A stretch of 64,000 nt of DNA from Cristatella mucedo (Eukaryota; Bryozoa; Phylactolaemata; Cristatellidae), in contig WPIO01000036.1 of NCBI GenBank assembly GCA_009760855.2, positions 920,001-984,000 of the forward strand. The letters are read 5' to 3'. Shown here piece by piece: positions 31,815 through 42,289 of the stretch. Both the position numbers and the translations under genes were made by a program. The notes under the pieces are model-generated. The model was not told where the DNA came from and searched no databases. It worked only from the letters and a program-made list of their open reading frames with translations. Every line of letters starts with the position of its first letter. Within the stretch, counting starts at the first letter, position 1.

Positions 31815-31965
31815 TTTGATTCTTTTTTACAGCACCCTAAAAGACATGAATCTCTAGCCGGGCGTTTCAAATATGCCACAGGGCTTGAACCCATGAACTC
31901 GGTCATAGGCGTTGACACCTTGAGCTTGGTAGTCAAAGAAAAGCACCTTAATCACTGGGAAAAAC
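31815..31965 (-). mobile_element. SINE-A, reversed
   Basis: GCACCCTAAAAGACATGAATC hairpin remnant, GGGCTTGAACCCATGAAC (B-box complement) and AAGCACCTTAATCACTGGG head. Confidence 0.85.
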
Positions 31966-32027
31966 CATCCTTTTACCAAAGATTTTAACTTTAAAATAAT
32001 GAGTTGCATTTTGCCATTCGCGTTACC

Positions 32028-32175
32028 GAGCTGGTTTGGCCCAGTGGTTAAGGTGCTCGCCCCGATCAAGGTCTGGCCGAGGTTTAGGGCTCGTGCCCCG
32101 TGGCATATGTGAAGCGCCTGAATTAAGATTGGATTCTCTTAGGGTGCTACGCAAATGAATTATATTATATATATT
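32028..32175 (+). mobile_element. SINE-A, near full length
   Basis: GAGCTGGTTTGGCCCAGTGG, TTAAGGTGCTCGCCCCG, GGCATATGTGAAGCGCC, the ATTAAGATTGGATTCTCT loop and the CAAATGAATTATAT tail. It faces the reversed copy 60 bp upstream. Confidence 0.92.
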
Positions 32176-32264
32176 TAATATTTGAGCGGGCTCTCCTTTC
32201 ATTGGTCAATGCAGATTGGAGTATGAGAGCAGTGACTTCCGTTTACGGGACTTATTCGCAAATG

Positions 32265-32625
32265 GACATTCGAATACTACGGTAGAAGCTTTAGCTCTGC
32301 AGGTCCTAGACTGTGGAACTCGCTTCCACAATTCTTACGCAACGACATCTACTCTCCAACTGCCGACTATGGCACATCTTTTTCAGCGGTCCTGAACTGC
32401 TACTTCTATGCTACTCACTACCTCAACTGCTCTCCTAACTCTGCTATGCTTCCCACTTTCTTTTTGTTGCTTGAGACGAAGTCTGTTGGCTACCGAATGC
32501 GTACCAAAAGCCGCTTAGGCTGTGAGTGCGCTATACAAAACTCTCCTGCGTAACACCCACACGGTCTTTATGACTTTGTGGAGTTACTGACGAAGATACA
32601 TTACATTACATTATGCTGATTTCCT
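32265..32625 (+). mobile_element. LINE-B 3' end with TACATTACATT tail
   Basis: The reading GPRLWNSLPQFLRNDIYSP is the C-terminal motif of CR1/L2-type reverse transcriptases. The 3' UTR ends GATACATTACATTACATTA, the clearest LINE-B terminus in the window. Confidence 0.9.
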
Positions 32626-33059
32626 GTGATGTTTTTGTAACGGAGCGTGCGGTAGGGGGTTGATTCTGGAGCATCGCCACTCACATGAAGCAGACTGGAA
32701 CAGATGCGTAATGAACTCCTCCTCTGGCTGCTGCTAGATTAATGACAGCCATCTGATCCAGCAGGCGCCGCTTGGCTACTTGCAGAGAAGTCATAGGGGA
32801 CAGATATATATAGCCGAACTGACTAAGAGACTTAACCTTCTATCCGTCTTACTAGGGTCCTCGTCGCATGTTACCTGCAACTTTCTAGTCGTACCGCGCG
32901 GAAACATCGTCTACGGTGTGAAGTTTAGTATTTCAGTACTTGGATTCGTTTTACAAAGAGGGGGAGGGGCCAACTCACCGAAGTCACCCACGAGAAATTA
33001 CCGTGCCGTGGCCGGACCTACCCAGAAACGAATTGATTCAATTTTGTAAAACCTCACAG

Positions 33060-33700
33060 AACCTCATCTAGACTACGAATTCGTTTGCTGGTGAGCAATC
33101 ATGCCAAGCCTCATGGGCCAATGTGCTGAGCCTGTGCGGACAGCCGCCGTCCCTTACAACTATATCCCGACTTGTTAGGTAGCACTGGCTGCGGTCAACA
33201 GGTGCAGAGGAAAAATATTCCTTTAACCAAAAGGCACCAAAAGGCACCGTGCTGCGGCTTGGCTCCTTTCTACCTCGCTGAATTGCAGCAGCGGTTTCTG
33301 CCTCCTCGTGCTCTCGGATCATAATAAATGAGCTTTACAATTATATCACTTAAAAGCCTATATCGATAGATACTTTTGCGCTACAGGTTCAAGATTGCGG
33401 ACCTCATCACCACAATTCTTAAACAGTGACATCTTTCCTCGTAATGCCGACTGTGGAACATTCTTTTCAACCGTTCTGGACTGCTTCTTTCACGCCACTC
33501 GGTGCAGTGGCCTCCCTCCTGACCCGGCTGAAATTCTCACTTTCTCAGTGTTGTGACATAAAGTCTGTCGGCTACCGTATGTGCCGAAAGACCGATTAGG
33601 CTTAAGTGCGCGGTAGGTAGCTCTCTGCCTCTCTGATATACGCACTTGGTCTTTTTGGCTTGGTTTTTGTCGCTAATGGAGGTTCGCGATAACAGAGTTC
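33060..33700 (+). mobile_element. LINE-B fragment
   Basis: The GTGCTGCGGCTTGGCTCC block and the SPQFLNSDIF-type C-terminal coding remnant, followed by the 3' UTR (GTCTGTCGGCTACCGTATG). Several stops and shifts. The (ACATT) tail is lost or diverged. Confidence 0.7.
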
Positions 33701-34334
33701 CGCATCTGGCCAACTGACAGCCATTGGTCGCCACATAATCGATGTGCGTCAGATGTGTCAGATCTTCGGCACATCGCTGTAGCCCAGCTGTACTGTCGTT
33801 GCATGCGCTCGGAATACGAATTTTTCAGGAAATGGCCTGCATTGGTGGCTACTGAATGGTTGCTAAGCAAACGCGGAACTTCGACGCGCCGCAATTTAGC
33901 TGCTGATGCTCAGGGAATTCTTCAGTTGAGGGTTCAGTAAAAATCAGCCCGTGTCAGTTTAACAAAAGAAAGCAGTGCTCCGAGGCTCTAAAGAAACACT
34001 ACCGTGAAGAAGAGATGCTTTTTTAAAAGTAAGTTAAAAATAAGATGTCAATGTTATGCAATGTGGTGCGTCTCCGTCTCTAACTCTGTCAAGCCACAAG
34101 GATTGAGATGGTGTTTTAATGGAAAGTTTTCTAAAGCCATCTCAAACCATAGGCGGCCTTTGGTACCTAGGTGGTATCAAACCGACCTGTCTCACAAAGA
34201 GAAACTCAGACGCACTTCTAAGTCTACAGAGTAGCAATGGAAGTGAGTAGTGCGCATCGATGTAGCTGCGCGTGACAACTGAAAATATGTTCTGGACTTG
34301 ACAACAGAGACGATGCCATTGTTTAAGAATACTT

Positions 34335-34500
34335 AAAAAAATGCTAGCTGATTCAACAGCCTCTTTTATATAACGACAGAAGAGCCTTTACGGCTATCAC
34401 CAACGCTTGTTTAGGCGATAAAGGATCGCCTACCGCAGGACGACCTCGGGATCGAGGTCGTGAAAAGCAACCGTCTTGCCTAGTGCGCCATCAGGGCTCA
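34335..34500 (-). mobile_element. SINE-B nested in LINE-B
   Basis: AATGCTAGCTGATTCAACAGC, AGAGCCTTTACGGCTATC, GACCTCGGGATCGAGGTC and the head GCGCCATCAGGGCTCA. Its B-box position is damaged. Confidence 0.88.
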
Positions 34501-34635
34501 CCAATACTTGTAGTGAGTTCGGCAATCACGGACCTGCAGAGCGGAAGCGTCTGTCGCCAAAGGTCTTAAAGTGCAGGAATGAAGCAGCTAATGTAGTGTC
34601 CCTAGAGGACCTTAGGCTACGAGGAGGCTGAAACC

Positions 34636-34722
34636 TTAGCATATGTAAAGCGCCTTGGAAGAGATTGAGTTCCTAAGGGCGCTTTATCAAGTGCATTATT
34701 ATTATTATTATTATTATTATTT
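34636..34722 (+). mobile_element. Very short LINE-A/SINE-A chimeric tail insertion
   Basis: Starts GCATATGTAAAGCGCC (the CATATG is SINE-A-like), then the hairpin GGGCGCTTTATCAAGTGCATT and (ATT)n (LINE-A-like). It lies inside LINE-B in the opposite orientation. Confidence 0.75.
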
Positions 34723-34944
34723 GCTGCAGTCCAGTTAGATCTAAAAGAGAGCCAAGTCGTGGTGGTTCTTTTGGGGCCGTGTAAGAATTTGGCTCTGTAT
34801 CCGTCCGATTTTTGGAGCCATCATAGCTTCTCCAGCATATGAGACGCACGACTGAATCTCTGGGATTTCTTGACTAACCTTGCAGCCCCATTGTTTACTT
34901 GCTGCAAAGACTTAATGACTTTTTCAGTAGCATAGCCAAAACTA

Positions 34945-35840
34945 AATTGTAGTTGGTCAGTTTAGACTAACCAGCGAGCTTAGATGAACCAGTCAGCCTG
35001 GATCCAGTCAAAACCTAGTCAGCTTGAACAGAACCAGTAGGATTTTCAGCAATATACCGATGTATAGTGACCCTAATCCTTGACAGGGATTGAATGGTAT
35101 GGAAGCAGTCTTAATAGCGAATCTCACTTTAATCAGCTATCAAAGGGGTCAATTAAATAAATAGTCGCGCTACAGTATCTCCGATTAGAAGAACTGACAC
35201 CAGTTCCCAATTGCACCGACAGCTCGTCTGTTTCGGCAGGCAAAGCCTGCCTGTTGGATCGTTCCGCGTGCTAGTGCTGTCGAAGGGCCGGCTATTTTTG
35301 GTGGCACGCCTGCGAGTGAGAGTCTAAGGGATTCCAAAGAGAAATCCAGCATGCAAGATGGAGTCGTTCTAACGCTATCAGCCACCCTGACCGTGACTAG
35401 CTATTACTGCAATCTCCGATACTTGACACCAAAATTTCCAGATGGACTCGTTGTAACTTCGCATACGTTCGCTTTCTTCATCCGTCAGTCAGCCTCACGA
35501 AATAGCGGCCGAAGAATTTCTCTTCAGGTTTTGCGAACGCGTGCCCAAATAGAGTTAGCTCAGTTAGACGCCTCTTAAAAGTCGTGCTCCTGGCGAAATG
35601 ACGGCATCTCAAATCAGACAAATTATTTTAAATATCGATTTGGAACTCGGAATGTATTTTGAAAATGTCAGCTGATATCGCCTCAGATAACGAAGCTCTT
35701 GGATAGTGCTGGCTGTAGATTCGACATATATTTTGTCCGCAAAAAGGGACCAGTTCATACTAATCTTGCTCTAGTTTTCAGAAGCCGTGAGTTCAACAAC
35801 CACTATGACAAAGTATGCACAACGAGCAGTAGGCGCTATA
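34945..35840. other. Unassigned sequence
   Basis: Starts with degenerate ACCAGTCAGC-like repeats (34970-35035). A GGCAGGCAAAGCCTGCC mini-hairpin lies near 35239. Otherwise nothing supported. Confidence 0.4.
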
Positions 35841-35844
35841 AGCG

Positions 35845-35998
35845 GGGCGGTTTGGTCCAGTGTTTAAGGTGCCTAGCCTTGAACCAAGGTTAATGCTAAT
35901 GTTATTAATGGCCGAGGTCGTGGCATATGTGAAGCGCCTGGGTAGATATTAAGTTCTCTTAGGGCGTTGTACCGTTGAATTGTATTTATTTATTTATA
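35845..35998 (+). mobile_element. SINE-A
   Basis: GCGGTTTGGTCCAGTGTTTAAGG head, an inserted GCTAATGTTATTAATG, GGCATATGTGAAGCGCC, the ATATTAAGTTCTCT loop and a TTTATTTATT tail. Confidence 0.85.
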
Positions 35999-36224
35999 TA
36001 AACTTTCCCCTAGGGCTGTAAAATAGTGCTGCCGGCTCAGCCAGGCTCCTTCCTCAAAGCTAAATATTGAAGGACATACGGTCCTCTAACCATTCACTTG
36101 TGTCTCCTGATATGATCGGATAGCTTCTCAGCTCTCTCGCGCTCTTAACTTTAGAAATCGACGTCAGCAGTCAACGTCCATTAGTTGACCGTTCGACGGT
36201 AGCTCGGCGAAAACCAAAAGCGGA

Positions 36225-36620
36225 AGTTGCAGGTCCGACAGCACCTGCCGCGCGAGCTGCCTGTCAACAATTGGTCGCCAAATCTGCCGCGTCGAGTTGG
36301 GCCGCCGATTTTCGGCAGTATGCTTTCGGAGCACGTGCGAGATGGAGCCGAGCTCAGCCTAAAGATGCGCCGCTCGCATGCGCAAACACTGCCGAAGGCG
36401 ACGACGGCGGAGTTCTAAATTCCGGTGGGCCGGGGCCGCTAGAGTCGCAGAGCGCCGGCCGCCGAGCGGTCCGCCTCGAGGCGGCGGTCGCTTCGTCGAT
36501 CGCCTGCTCAAGGCCTTGGTCGGTGGCAAGCAGCAGAACTTCAAACGCGGAGGAAAAGGCGTCTTCGACGTCGAGGAAAATCAAGGCTAGTTGGCAAGGC
36601 GGACCGGAAGCGAAGTAGCC
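36225..36620 (+). other. GC-rich open region, possible coding exon (unresolved)
   Basis: All three plus frames have partial open stretches and the minus strand does too. Candidates include a frame from an AGTTGCAG acceptor (36230) reading VRQHLPRELPVNNWSPNLP, and another ending RKIKASWQGGPEAK. No donor pairs cleanly with the exon at 36763, so only coding potential is recorded. Confidence 0.25.
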
Positions 36621-36762
36621 ACGCCCTGTCTTCGGTTTCGGCCGCAACTCGGCTGCATTTCGCGAGCAGCTGAGCGTCGATCTAGCACTGACGCTGAACG
36701 GTTTTCTTGCAGCTGGCGCTTTTCAAAGTTGCCACTTGATTCCACGATAAAACTTCTTGCAG

Positions 36763-37125
36763 AAGAACTCCAGGTGCTCAACCCCGTCGCTCAGCGAATC
36801 TGCCGTACTAAATAGAGTGAGCGACTTGGACCCGTATCCCTCGAAGCCCGGAAGTGACGCGCTAAACTCACCGACCGTAAGAGATTCCACTGCAGAGTTC
36901 TGCTGCGGCGAAGAAGACGCGCAACTTGACCTCACCGACCTCGCCGAGCTGTGGCGCGAGCAATTGCTGAGCCTGCTGGGAAAGTCGACCGTGTGCAAAG
37001 AGAGCCTCTACTGCACGTCGGGCTATTGCGTGAAATGCTTGATGGTGACGAGATTCTCGCACGACGAAGCACCCCGCGGCGGCGCACTAGACACGGCGGC
37101 GTCGCTCCCAGCGGCGAGTTCGTGA
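36763..37125 (+). CDS. Candidate terminal exon (unidentified, 120 codons)
   Basis: Enters at acceptor AACTTCTTGCAG (36762). An in-frame TAA sits just upstream, so the frame makes sense only if spliced here. It reads KNSRCSTPSLSESAVLNRVS, then DLDPYPSKPG, LDLTDLAELWREQLLSLLGK, and a Cys-rich VCKESLYCTSGYCVKCLMV, ending at TGA 37123. The Leu-rich amphipathic helix and four closely spaced Cys could form a small metal site. No family recognised. It may continue the GC-rich exon at 30316, 6 kb upstream. Confidence 0.42.
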   Translation, partial: KNSRCSTPSLSESAVLNRVSDLDPYPSKPGSDALNSPTVRDSTAEFCCGEEDAQLDLTDLAELWREQLLSLLGKSTVCKESLYCTSGYCVKCLMVTRFSHDEAPRGGALDTAASLPAASS

Positions 37126-37134
37126 ACCTGTCGT

Positions 37135-37225
37135 CAGCAAGCCTGGCACAGTACGGGCGAGCCTAGCGAAGTTCGGTTGAGACTGACAAAGTTCGGGCGA
37201 GCCTGGTGCAGTGCGTGCGAGCTGA
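37135..37225. repeat. Degenerate GTTCGGGCGAGCCT repeats
   Basis: GCCTGG/GCCTAG plus CAGT/AAGTTCGG-type units recur about four times directly after the stop codon of the previous feature. Confidence 0.55.
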
Positions 37226-37284
37226 GCAGCAGCAATCCACTGGGAGAATTAAACCGCACTAACTGACTCGATCGCTCTACCGTG

Positions 37285-37407
<123 letters not shown>

Positions 37408-37519
37408 GCTACGTTTCTTTCGCGAAACCCAAAGCGACTTTGATGGTGTCATTCGGCGGCTTCAGGCAGCTGCAGCTCTGCATGTCACTGCAACTACTGT
37501 CAAGGCAACCACGGCTCAA

Positions 37520-37685
37520 AGCGTGCTCGCAGCTAGGCTTCTTTTCTTAACTTCACAGCTGCGACACTGCATCACTTCTCTCCGACCTGCACTGACTCCT
37601 CAAGAAGCAGCGAGTAAGACTTTCAGATCTTGTCACTGACTTTGTCGGTCCCATCGCTGCTCTACTCACTCCGCTCAGGCTTACT
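37520..37685 (+). mobile_element. LINE-A reverse-transcriptase fragment
   Basis: Parallels the ...LVCRERRSCHITPLLADLHW block: GCAGCTAGGCTTCTTTTC, CATCACTTCTCTCCGACCTG, then decay. Confidence 0.6.
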
Positions 37686-37689
37686 CACG

Positions 37690-37828
37690 ACCGGGTTTGG
37701 ACGAGATGTAACACGCTCGCCTTTAACTACCGGGGTCGTGGGTTTGAGCCCCACGGCATATGCAAAGCGTCTCGATAGAGATTCGATTATTGTAAGGCGC
37801 AATACAAATGAAATTTATTTTTTCCAGG
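37690..37828 (+). mobile_element. SINE-A
   Basis: GGGTCGTGGGTTTGAGCCCC (B-box-like), GGCATATGCAAAGCGTC, hairpin remnant and the CAAATGAAATTTATT tail. A short LINE-A-like end follows at 37832-37890. Confidence 0.8.
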
Positions 37829-38164
37829 CATTTATAATGCTCTATAAAAAGGACTTGTTCTCTTGGGGTGCTATATAAATGCATTGTCAGTAGAATTATG
37901 CAGAGCAGCATCTTGGGAAGTCTTACTTGACGTGTGTCTGCTTGTTGCGCTATCAGAGCGGCTCTGGATAAAGCTGTAGATAAAATCGTAGGGAAAGCTT
38001 CCCAGTCTTGCCCAGGCTTGCGCCCCCGCCCCCCCCCGCGGGGCTGATGGGTAGGGTCAGACAGGATCCCCATGCCAGTAGCGATGCTATCAGCGGCAAT
38101 TTTCGGCACCCTACCCACGGGACTCCCTCTCCTGCGCCAGGTGTCTCGGAGAACCTGATTGAGG

Positions 38165-38412
38165 CTTAGCTATTGGTATATATAATACAATTATTATATT
38201 AATATAATTAATTAATTATAATATACAATTATTATAATAATTTATAAATTAATTTATAAATTAAAATATATTATAATATATTAATTATAATATATTAATT
38301 ACATGTTAATATAATTAGATATGTAATTAATATATTATAATTAATATAATTGTAATTGTAATTGTAATATAAATATAGTTATAATATAATACAATATATA
38401 ATAATGAATAAT
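38165..38412. repeat. Cryptically simple A/T-only tract
   Basis: About 250 bp made almost entirely of A and T, with short motifs TATAATATA, TAATTAAT and TTGTAATTG. No coding content. Confidence 0.95.
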
Positions 38413-38474
38413 CTAATTATTGAGCTGATAAGCCCTCGTTCAAGCTAAAGCTGCATGGAACTGCATATCAAGGA

Positions 38475-38545
38475 CCGAGTAGTAACCCGTAGGTCACCCA
38501 TCCGACTCGTCACCAAGCCGGCGTCGGCATGCATAGGACAGCTAT
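38475..38545 (-). pseudogene. 5S rRNA-like fragment
   Basis: Plus-strand GGTCACCCATCC, then ACCAAGCC and CGTCGGC, in the order of the complement of the central and 3' part of animal 5S rRNA (GGATGGGTGACC and GGTTAGTA regions). Roughly 70% similar by eye over about 45 bp. The flanks do not extend to a full gene, so it is a relic or a 5S-derived SINE. Confidence 0.38.
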
Positions 38546-38650
38546 AGCCGATCCATTTAGCGATTATTCTGCCTCCACGACGGCGGTGGCGGCGTTCTGC
38601 TCTGCCAGCGCTTGGCCTAAACCAATGAAATTCTCGTCCTGAATCGTCAG

Positions 38651-38944
38651 TGTTGCGTTCTGTGTCTGCTGCGGCAGCCGCGCTAGTGGAGTCTCACGGA
38701 GACACGAGCGGGCGAACGTAAGCGGTGAACGAGACTCTATCTTTATTCCCTCGGCAGGTACATATACGAGCTAGTGGCTGACTCACTACAGATAAGGGAG
38801 TGCAACTGCGGTGGGCTACATGCTTACATCAAAGGCTGCACCGAGTCAATTGCTCAACCACCTGCTGCAGGTGGAGCATACATACATTAGTGGCCGATGC
38901 TGCTGCACTCATTGCAATAGCAGACGCAGCAGGCGCACACAACA
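38651..38944 (-). mobile_element. Solo LTR, family C
   Basis: 294 bp bounded by TGTTGC on the plus strand and CAACA, i.e. TG...CA ends. Read on the minus strand it holds an AATAAA (plus-strand complement CTATCTTTATTCCCTC at about 38738) and the shared block GAGTCTCACGGAG. A second copy lies at 58308-58819. Flanking five-base duplications are not evident here. Confidence 0.6.
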
Positions 38945-39391
38945 CCAGCCGATAGATGTTCAGGATACCTTTCAGAACGTTTGAGCCTGCATGAGCTAAT
39001 GCATGATGAAAATTTCTGGGTCCGCTGTACCGCCATAGTCTACTACTCAGCGGAAGTCAACGTAGAAGAACAACAAACCAAATAATACACTTTTTTGTGT
39101 GCTATATTCTTTATACATTATTTAGCGGTTAAATACGGGCGAAGAATTTAAGCAACGCGATTTCTAAGTCTCGGTGGCCAGCCAAGCTACATCGAGCGGC
39201 GATTGAACGGCTTACGGAAAATACCATTAGTTGAGCTGTCGGTCAGGTAGGTCAACAAGCCGTGCTGTCCGCCCAGGACTGCATTTAGCACGCGACACGA
39301 GCACCGAGATTCCTCCGCGTTCGCGAAATACGCTACGAGGCAAAATGGGCTCCTGCCTTGGCTCGCTGTAACGAACGCGGCCCCGCGCCAC

Positions 39392-39705
39392 TTTCAAAAC
39401 TTGCGAGCCTGCTCAGCGATCAAAGCTCTAAACGCATACTTTTCGGGGATTTGTTTGTCGACGGCATACAGTTTTTCAAAGCTGAGCGACAACGTGACAG
39501 AAGGCTTGCCGATAAGCTCGAGTCGTCAGCTTCCGGTGGACGTCAACGACATGTGGTTGTCCCGCAGAAGCGAGTCCGACGCTGCGCCTTTGGGATTTCC
39601 CCAAAACCAGTTTGTAACTCCGGCCTCCAACCTTCAACTCCTTTGGTCTTTATTGGAGATAGAGCCAGCTCTGAGGAGCGCTCCGCGTCGCATGACCTTA
39701 TATGA
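39392..39705 (+). other. Open region with acceptor, possible exon
   Basis: After GAGCCTGCTCAG (39418) two plus frames remain open. One reads FGDLFVDGIQFFKAERQRD. The other reads SRQLPVDVNDMWLSRRSES and runs into SINE-B. No donor chosen and no domain recognised. Confidence 0.22.
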
Positions 39706-39862
39706 GGCGATCGCTTTTCGCTACCTCGGTCCCGGAGTCGTGGCTTCGAATCCTGCGGTGGGCGATCCTGTATCACTGCTCAAAGCGGCGACAAGTGACA
39801 GCCGTAAAGGCTCTTCTGTCGCTACATAAAAGAGGCTGTTAAATCGGCTAGTATTTTTTTCA
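39690..39862 (+). mobile_element. SINE-B
   Basis: GCGATCGCTTTTCGCTACC head, B box GGCTTCGAATCCTG, GCCGTAAAGGCTCTTCTG and the GTTAAATCGGCTAGTATTTT tail. Confidence 0.88.
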
Positions 39863-39954
39863 CTTATTCGGACAGAAATGCTCTCTGGACCAGACTCACG
39901 ACGAATGATTTTTTCAAGCAACAAGATGCCTACCGGCAAGGAAAGTTCGAAGTT

Positions 39955-40150
39955 GCCTCCCCTCCGTTACGGTTACTTTCGCTGGCTTCCCGTCGAGCAG
40001 CGGAGAATTCAGTTCAAGACACTTCTTACGGTTCAATGATGTCGCGCCACACTAATGAACATCAAAAATCGTTGTTAGTCCTGTGCACGCTTCGATTCGC
40101 ACCGTTCGTACTTGCTCCTGTGCAGCTGCGAAATGAGCAGCTTCCGTTAC
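39955..40150 (+). mobile_element. Reverse-transcriptase relic of another CR1/L2-like family
   Basis: YGYFRWLPVEQRIQFKTLLT is the typical post-RT motif (LHWLPVxxRIxFK). The following codons contain stops. It does not match LINE-A or LINE-B closely enough to assign. Confidence 0.6.
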
Positions 40151-40269
40151 AGATACGGGCATATTCCTACTTATTGAGGCGAGAAAGTCCTCCATCCTTC
40201 CGTCACGCGGCACTGCCATCAGGCGGCAAGATGGCGACCACTACTTCCGGAAGGGACGTGTAATAGACG

Positions 40270-41000
40270 TGTAACTCTACTATGACTCAGCAAAGCAAGT
40301 CCGTAGGCAGTGAGCTCTAGTGATTAAGATATTTGCCTCGTCGATTTCGGTCGTGCACTGCTGGAGTCAGCGTATCCGGCGATTGCCTCGGAGGAGCGGC
40401 TCCTGCGACTCGATATCGAGGCTGCGCCTCGAGGAGCTAGCAACGCCAGCGGTTGCTAACGTGCGTCTTCATGGACAGTGCAAGCATTGAGTGCATTTGC
40501 GTCGGGAAGACCAACTCCTCGAGTAGCCGCTACAGCAGCGCCATTGTATTTAAACCATTCGGAACTGCGAATTTGTATATTTGCGCCATTGTATTTAAGC
40601 CATTCGGAATCGCTTCGCGAGGCCTCCGACGACATTCCCCGTGGCTTCGAGACGAGCGCAAGTTCGTGATTGAGGCACCAACGCGCCTAAGAATGCACCG
40701 TCAAGTGTCTGAAACGAGGAAGAAAGAGTAGTAGAAAGCCCACAGCTCGCCATTCTTTAGTGTTTACGAACTATCGAGAAATCCTACGTTTTTTTTCCTC
40801 TCTATGTTTTCGAAACTTAAGCTAACAAAGTCGACATTTCGACAATTAGCTCTCGTAACTGGATGGCAATGAACGCTTGGAGACTTGAACAATATACCGG
40901 CGGAATGTAAGTTCATAAAGCTAGTAACGATCTCCTGCCAAAGCTTAAAATATTTTGCAGGTTTTACTCTTTATTTTGCGTTGGTTTTCTTCAGTTTTTG
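40270..41000. other. Unassigned sequence
   Basis: A tRNA-like string (AGCTCTAGTGATTAAGATAT) near 40311 lacks a matching B box. Overlapping short frames at 40453-40731 contain a duplicated CGCCATTGTATTTAA phrase. Nothing firm. Confidence 0.4.
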
Positions 41001-41007
41001 TTTGCAA

Positions 41008-41152
41008 GGGCCGTGACGGCGTAGGAGGTAAGAAACTCGCTCTCCCAGACCGAGGTCGTGGGTTCGAATTCTGCAGTGGGCGACTCTTTATTGCCAACTT
41101 CAAGCGGCGGCGATAGCCATTGAGGCTTTTCTACCGATATACTAATAATGCC
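41008..41152 (+). mobile_element. SINE-B
   Basis: GGCCGTGACGGCGTAGGAGG head, GGTTCGAATTCTG B box, GCGGCGATAGCCATTGAGG body and diverged tail with ATT repeats. Confidence 0.8.
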
Positions 41153-41348
41153 ACTAAATTAGCAATTATTATTATTACTACTACTACCATCTAATATTTT
41201 TGCTGCAGAGCCCCTCTAATTCTGGCCATTTACTTCTAATCTTGGCCATTACTTTTGGCTGGTTCGTCGATGCGTCGAATTGGCATTCGCCGCGGTGGAG
41301 TTGCTCACGAGACGCTTGATCTGAGGCTGGAGCGAGTTTGAGAAATAA

Positions 41349-41648
41349 ATGGACGACGAAGAGCCGGTTACCGACACCGGAAGCCGGTCGCCGACGGCTT
41401 CGCGGCTCCCAGTGCTCCCAGAAGCGCTCACGGTAGTGCTAAAACCTACGTACGCCGGGGCTTCGTCGTTCAACTATCAAATCAATTACCTGCCCATGAT
41501 TTGCAATGCGCTGCTTGCACAGACTATCTGCCGACTACCCACCTTGAGGTTGAGATCCATCAAAGATCAAAGATCAAAGCTCGCTAATCTTCCCATTCAG
41601 CAAACTAGCATGGCACTGAGCGATCCGTCGGAGACGGAAGGGGCGTGA
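41349..41648 (+). CDS. Unidentified 99-codon frame
   Basis: ATG in good context (ATAAATGG). It reads MDDEEPVTDTGSRSPTASRL, then LPEALTVVLKPTYAG. No domain. A minus-strand frame overlaps. Recorded with low weight; a non-coding explanation is at least as likely. Confidence 0.2.
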   Translation: MDDEEPVTDTGSRSPTASRLPVLPEALTVVLKPTYAGASSFNYQINYLPMICNALLAQTICRLPTLRLRSIKDQRSKLANLPIQQTSMALSDPSETEGA

Positions 41649-41861
41649 TTGGGTGATTGGGTTGCTGCCGTCTCTTTGGCTACCGTTGGGAGTAGAGGCA
41701 GCAGCACAGCTAGGTATGAATATGCGAGAGCACTAGACTCAGCTAGCTGACTACGAGCGCTGAGCATTTTGGCCTCGGCAAGCACCGCTCGGCATCCACC
41801 GAGCTCCTGCATTGTCGGCAAGGACGCCAGTTCCTCCATCCTGGCCGAACCTTGGTTACAT

Positions 41862-42004
41862 AATTCACATATAAAATTCATTTGCATAGCGCCCCGAGAG
41901 AACTTCACCTCTATTCAGGTGCTTCACACACAGGCCTCGGGGCTCGAGCCCACGACCTCGGTCGGGGCGAGCACCTTAACCGCTGGACCAAATCAGCTCG
42001 GCTT
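41862..42004 (-). mobile_element. SINE-A, reversed, near full length
   Basis: AAAATTCATTTGCATAGCGCC, GAGAACTTCACCTC loop, GGGCTCGAGCCCACGACC and GCACCTTAACCGCTGGACC head. Confidence 0.92.
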
Positions 42005-42066
42005 GGTAGGAAGTCGCTGGTTCAGACCTCAGAGTTGCTGTTGCAAGATACAAGCTACACTGTCAC

Positions 42067-42102
42067 GATAGCGCGTGTTGGGCATGTCCAACACGCGCTA
42101 TC
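42067..42102. repeat. Perfect inverted repeat (15-bp arms), miRNA-like outer stem
   Basis: GATAGCGCGTGTTGG, loop GCATGT, CCAACACGCGCTATC. Farther out, CTACAC (42055) and GTGTAG (42109) also pair, with an internal loop between, for a hairpin of about 60 nt. Confidence 0.85.
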
Positions 42103-42289
42103 CCTGTAGCGTGTAGGGCCTAGATAAAAAAAAGGGTAAGTTCTGTCATAAAGACGCCTCATGCCTCGGCGGTTTAAGCACCTAGCTTGAATGGCTGACA
42201 TCACTAGCTTCCTCAGCTCAAATATAAACAGCGCTTGTCAAAAATCCTCGTAGGCATACAACTCCTACGACCTTATTTGGGAAGTATTA

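Larger units (their letters stand above)
34058..34945 (-). mobile_element. LINE-B with two nested insertions
   Basis: Reversed LINE-B at 34058-34328, 34501-34635 and 34725-34945. It is interrupted by a SINE-B (34335-34500) and a short LINE-A-type tail (34636-34722). Removing both restores the order seen at 55256-56000. The SINE-B insertion is flanked by AATACTT on both sides. Confidence 0.85.

Noticed and set aside
32028..32110. True tRNA gene (A box TGGCCCAGTGG, B-like GGGCTCG)
   Set aside because: Spacing between boxes is too long, no closed cloverleaf, and the same head recurs in more than a dozen SINE-A copies.
40228..40235. AAGATGGC (YY1-like) site
   Set aside because: A lone 8-mer without a neighbouring start or symmetry; chance match.
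40311..40375. tRNA-like string with AGTGATTAAGATAT
   Set aside because: No B box at the right distance and no acceptor-stem pairing.
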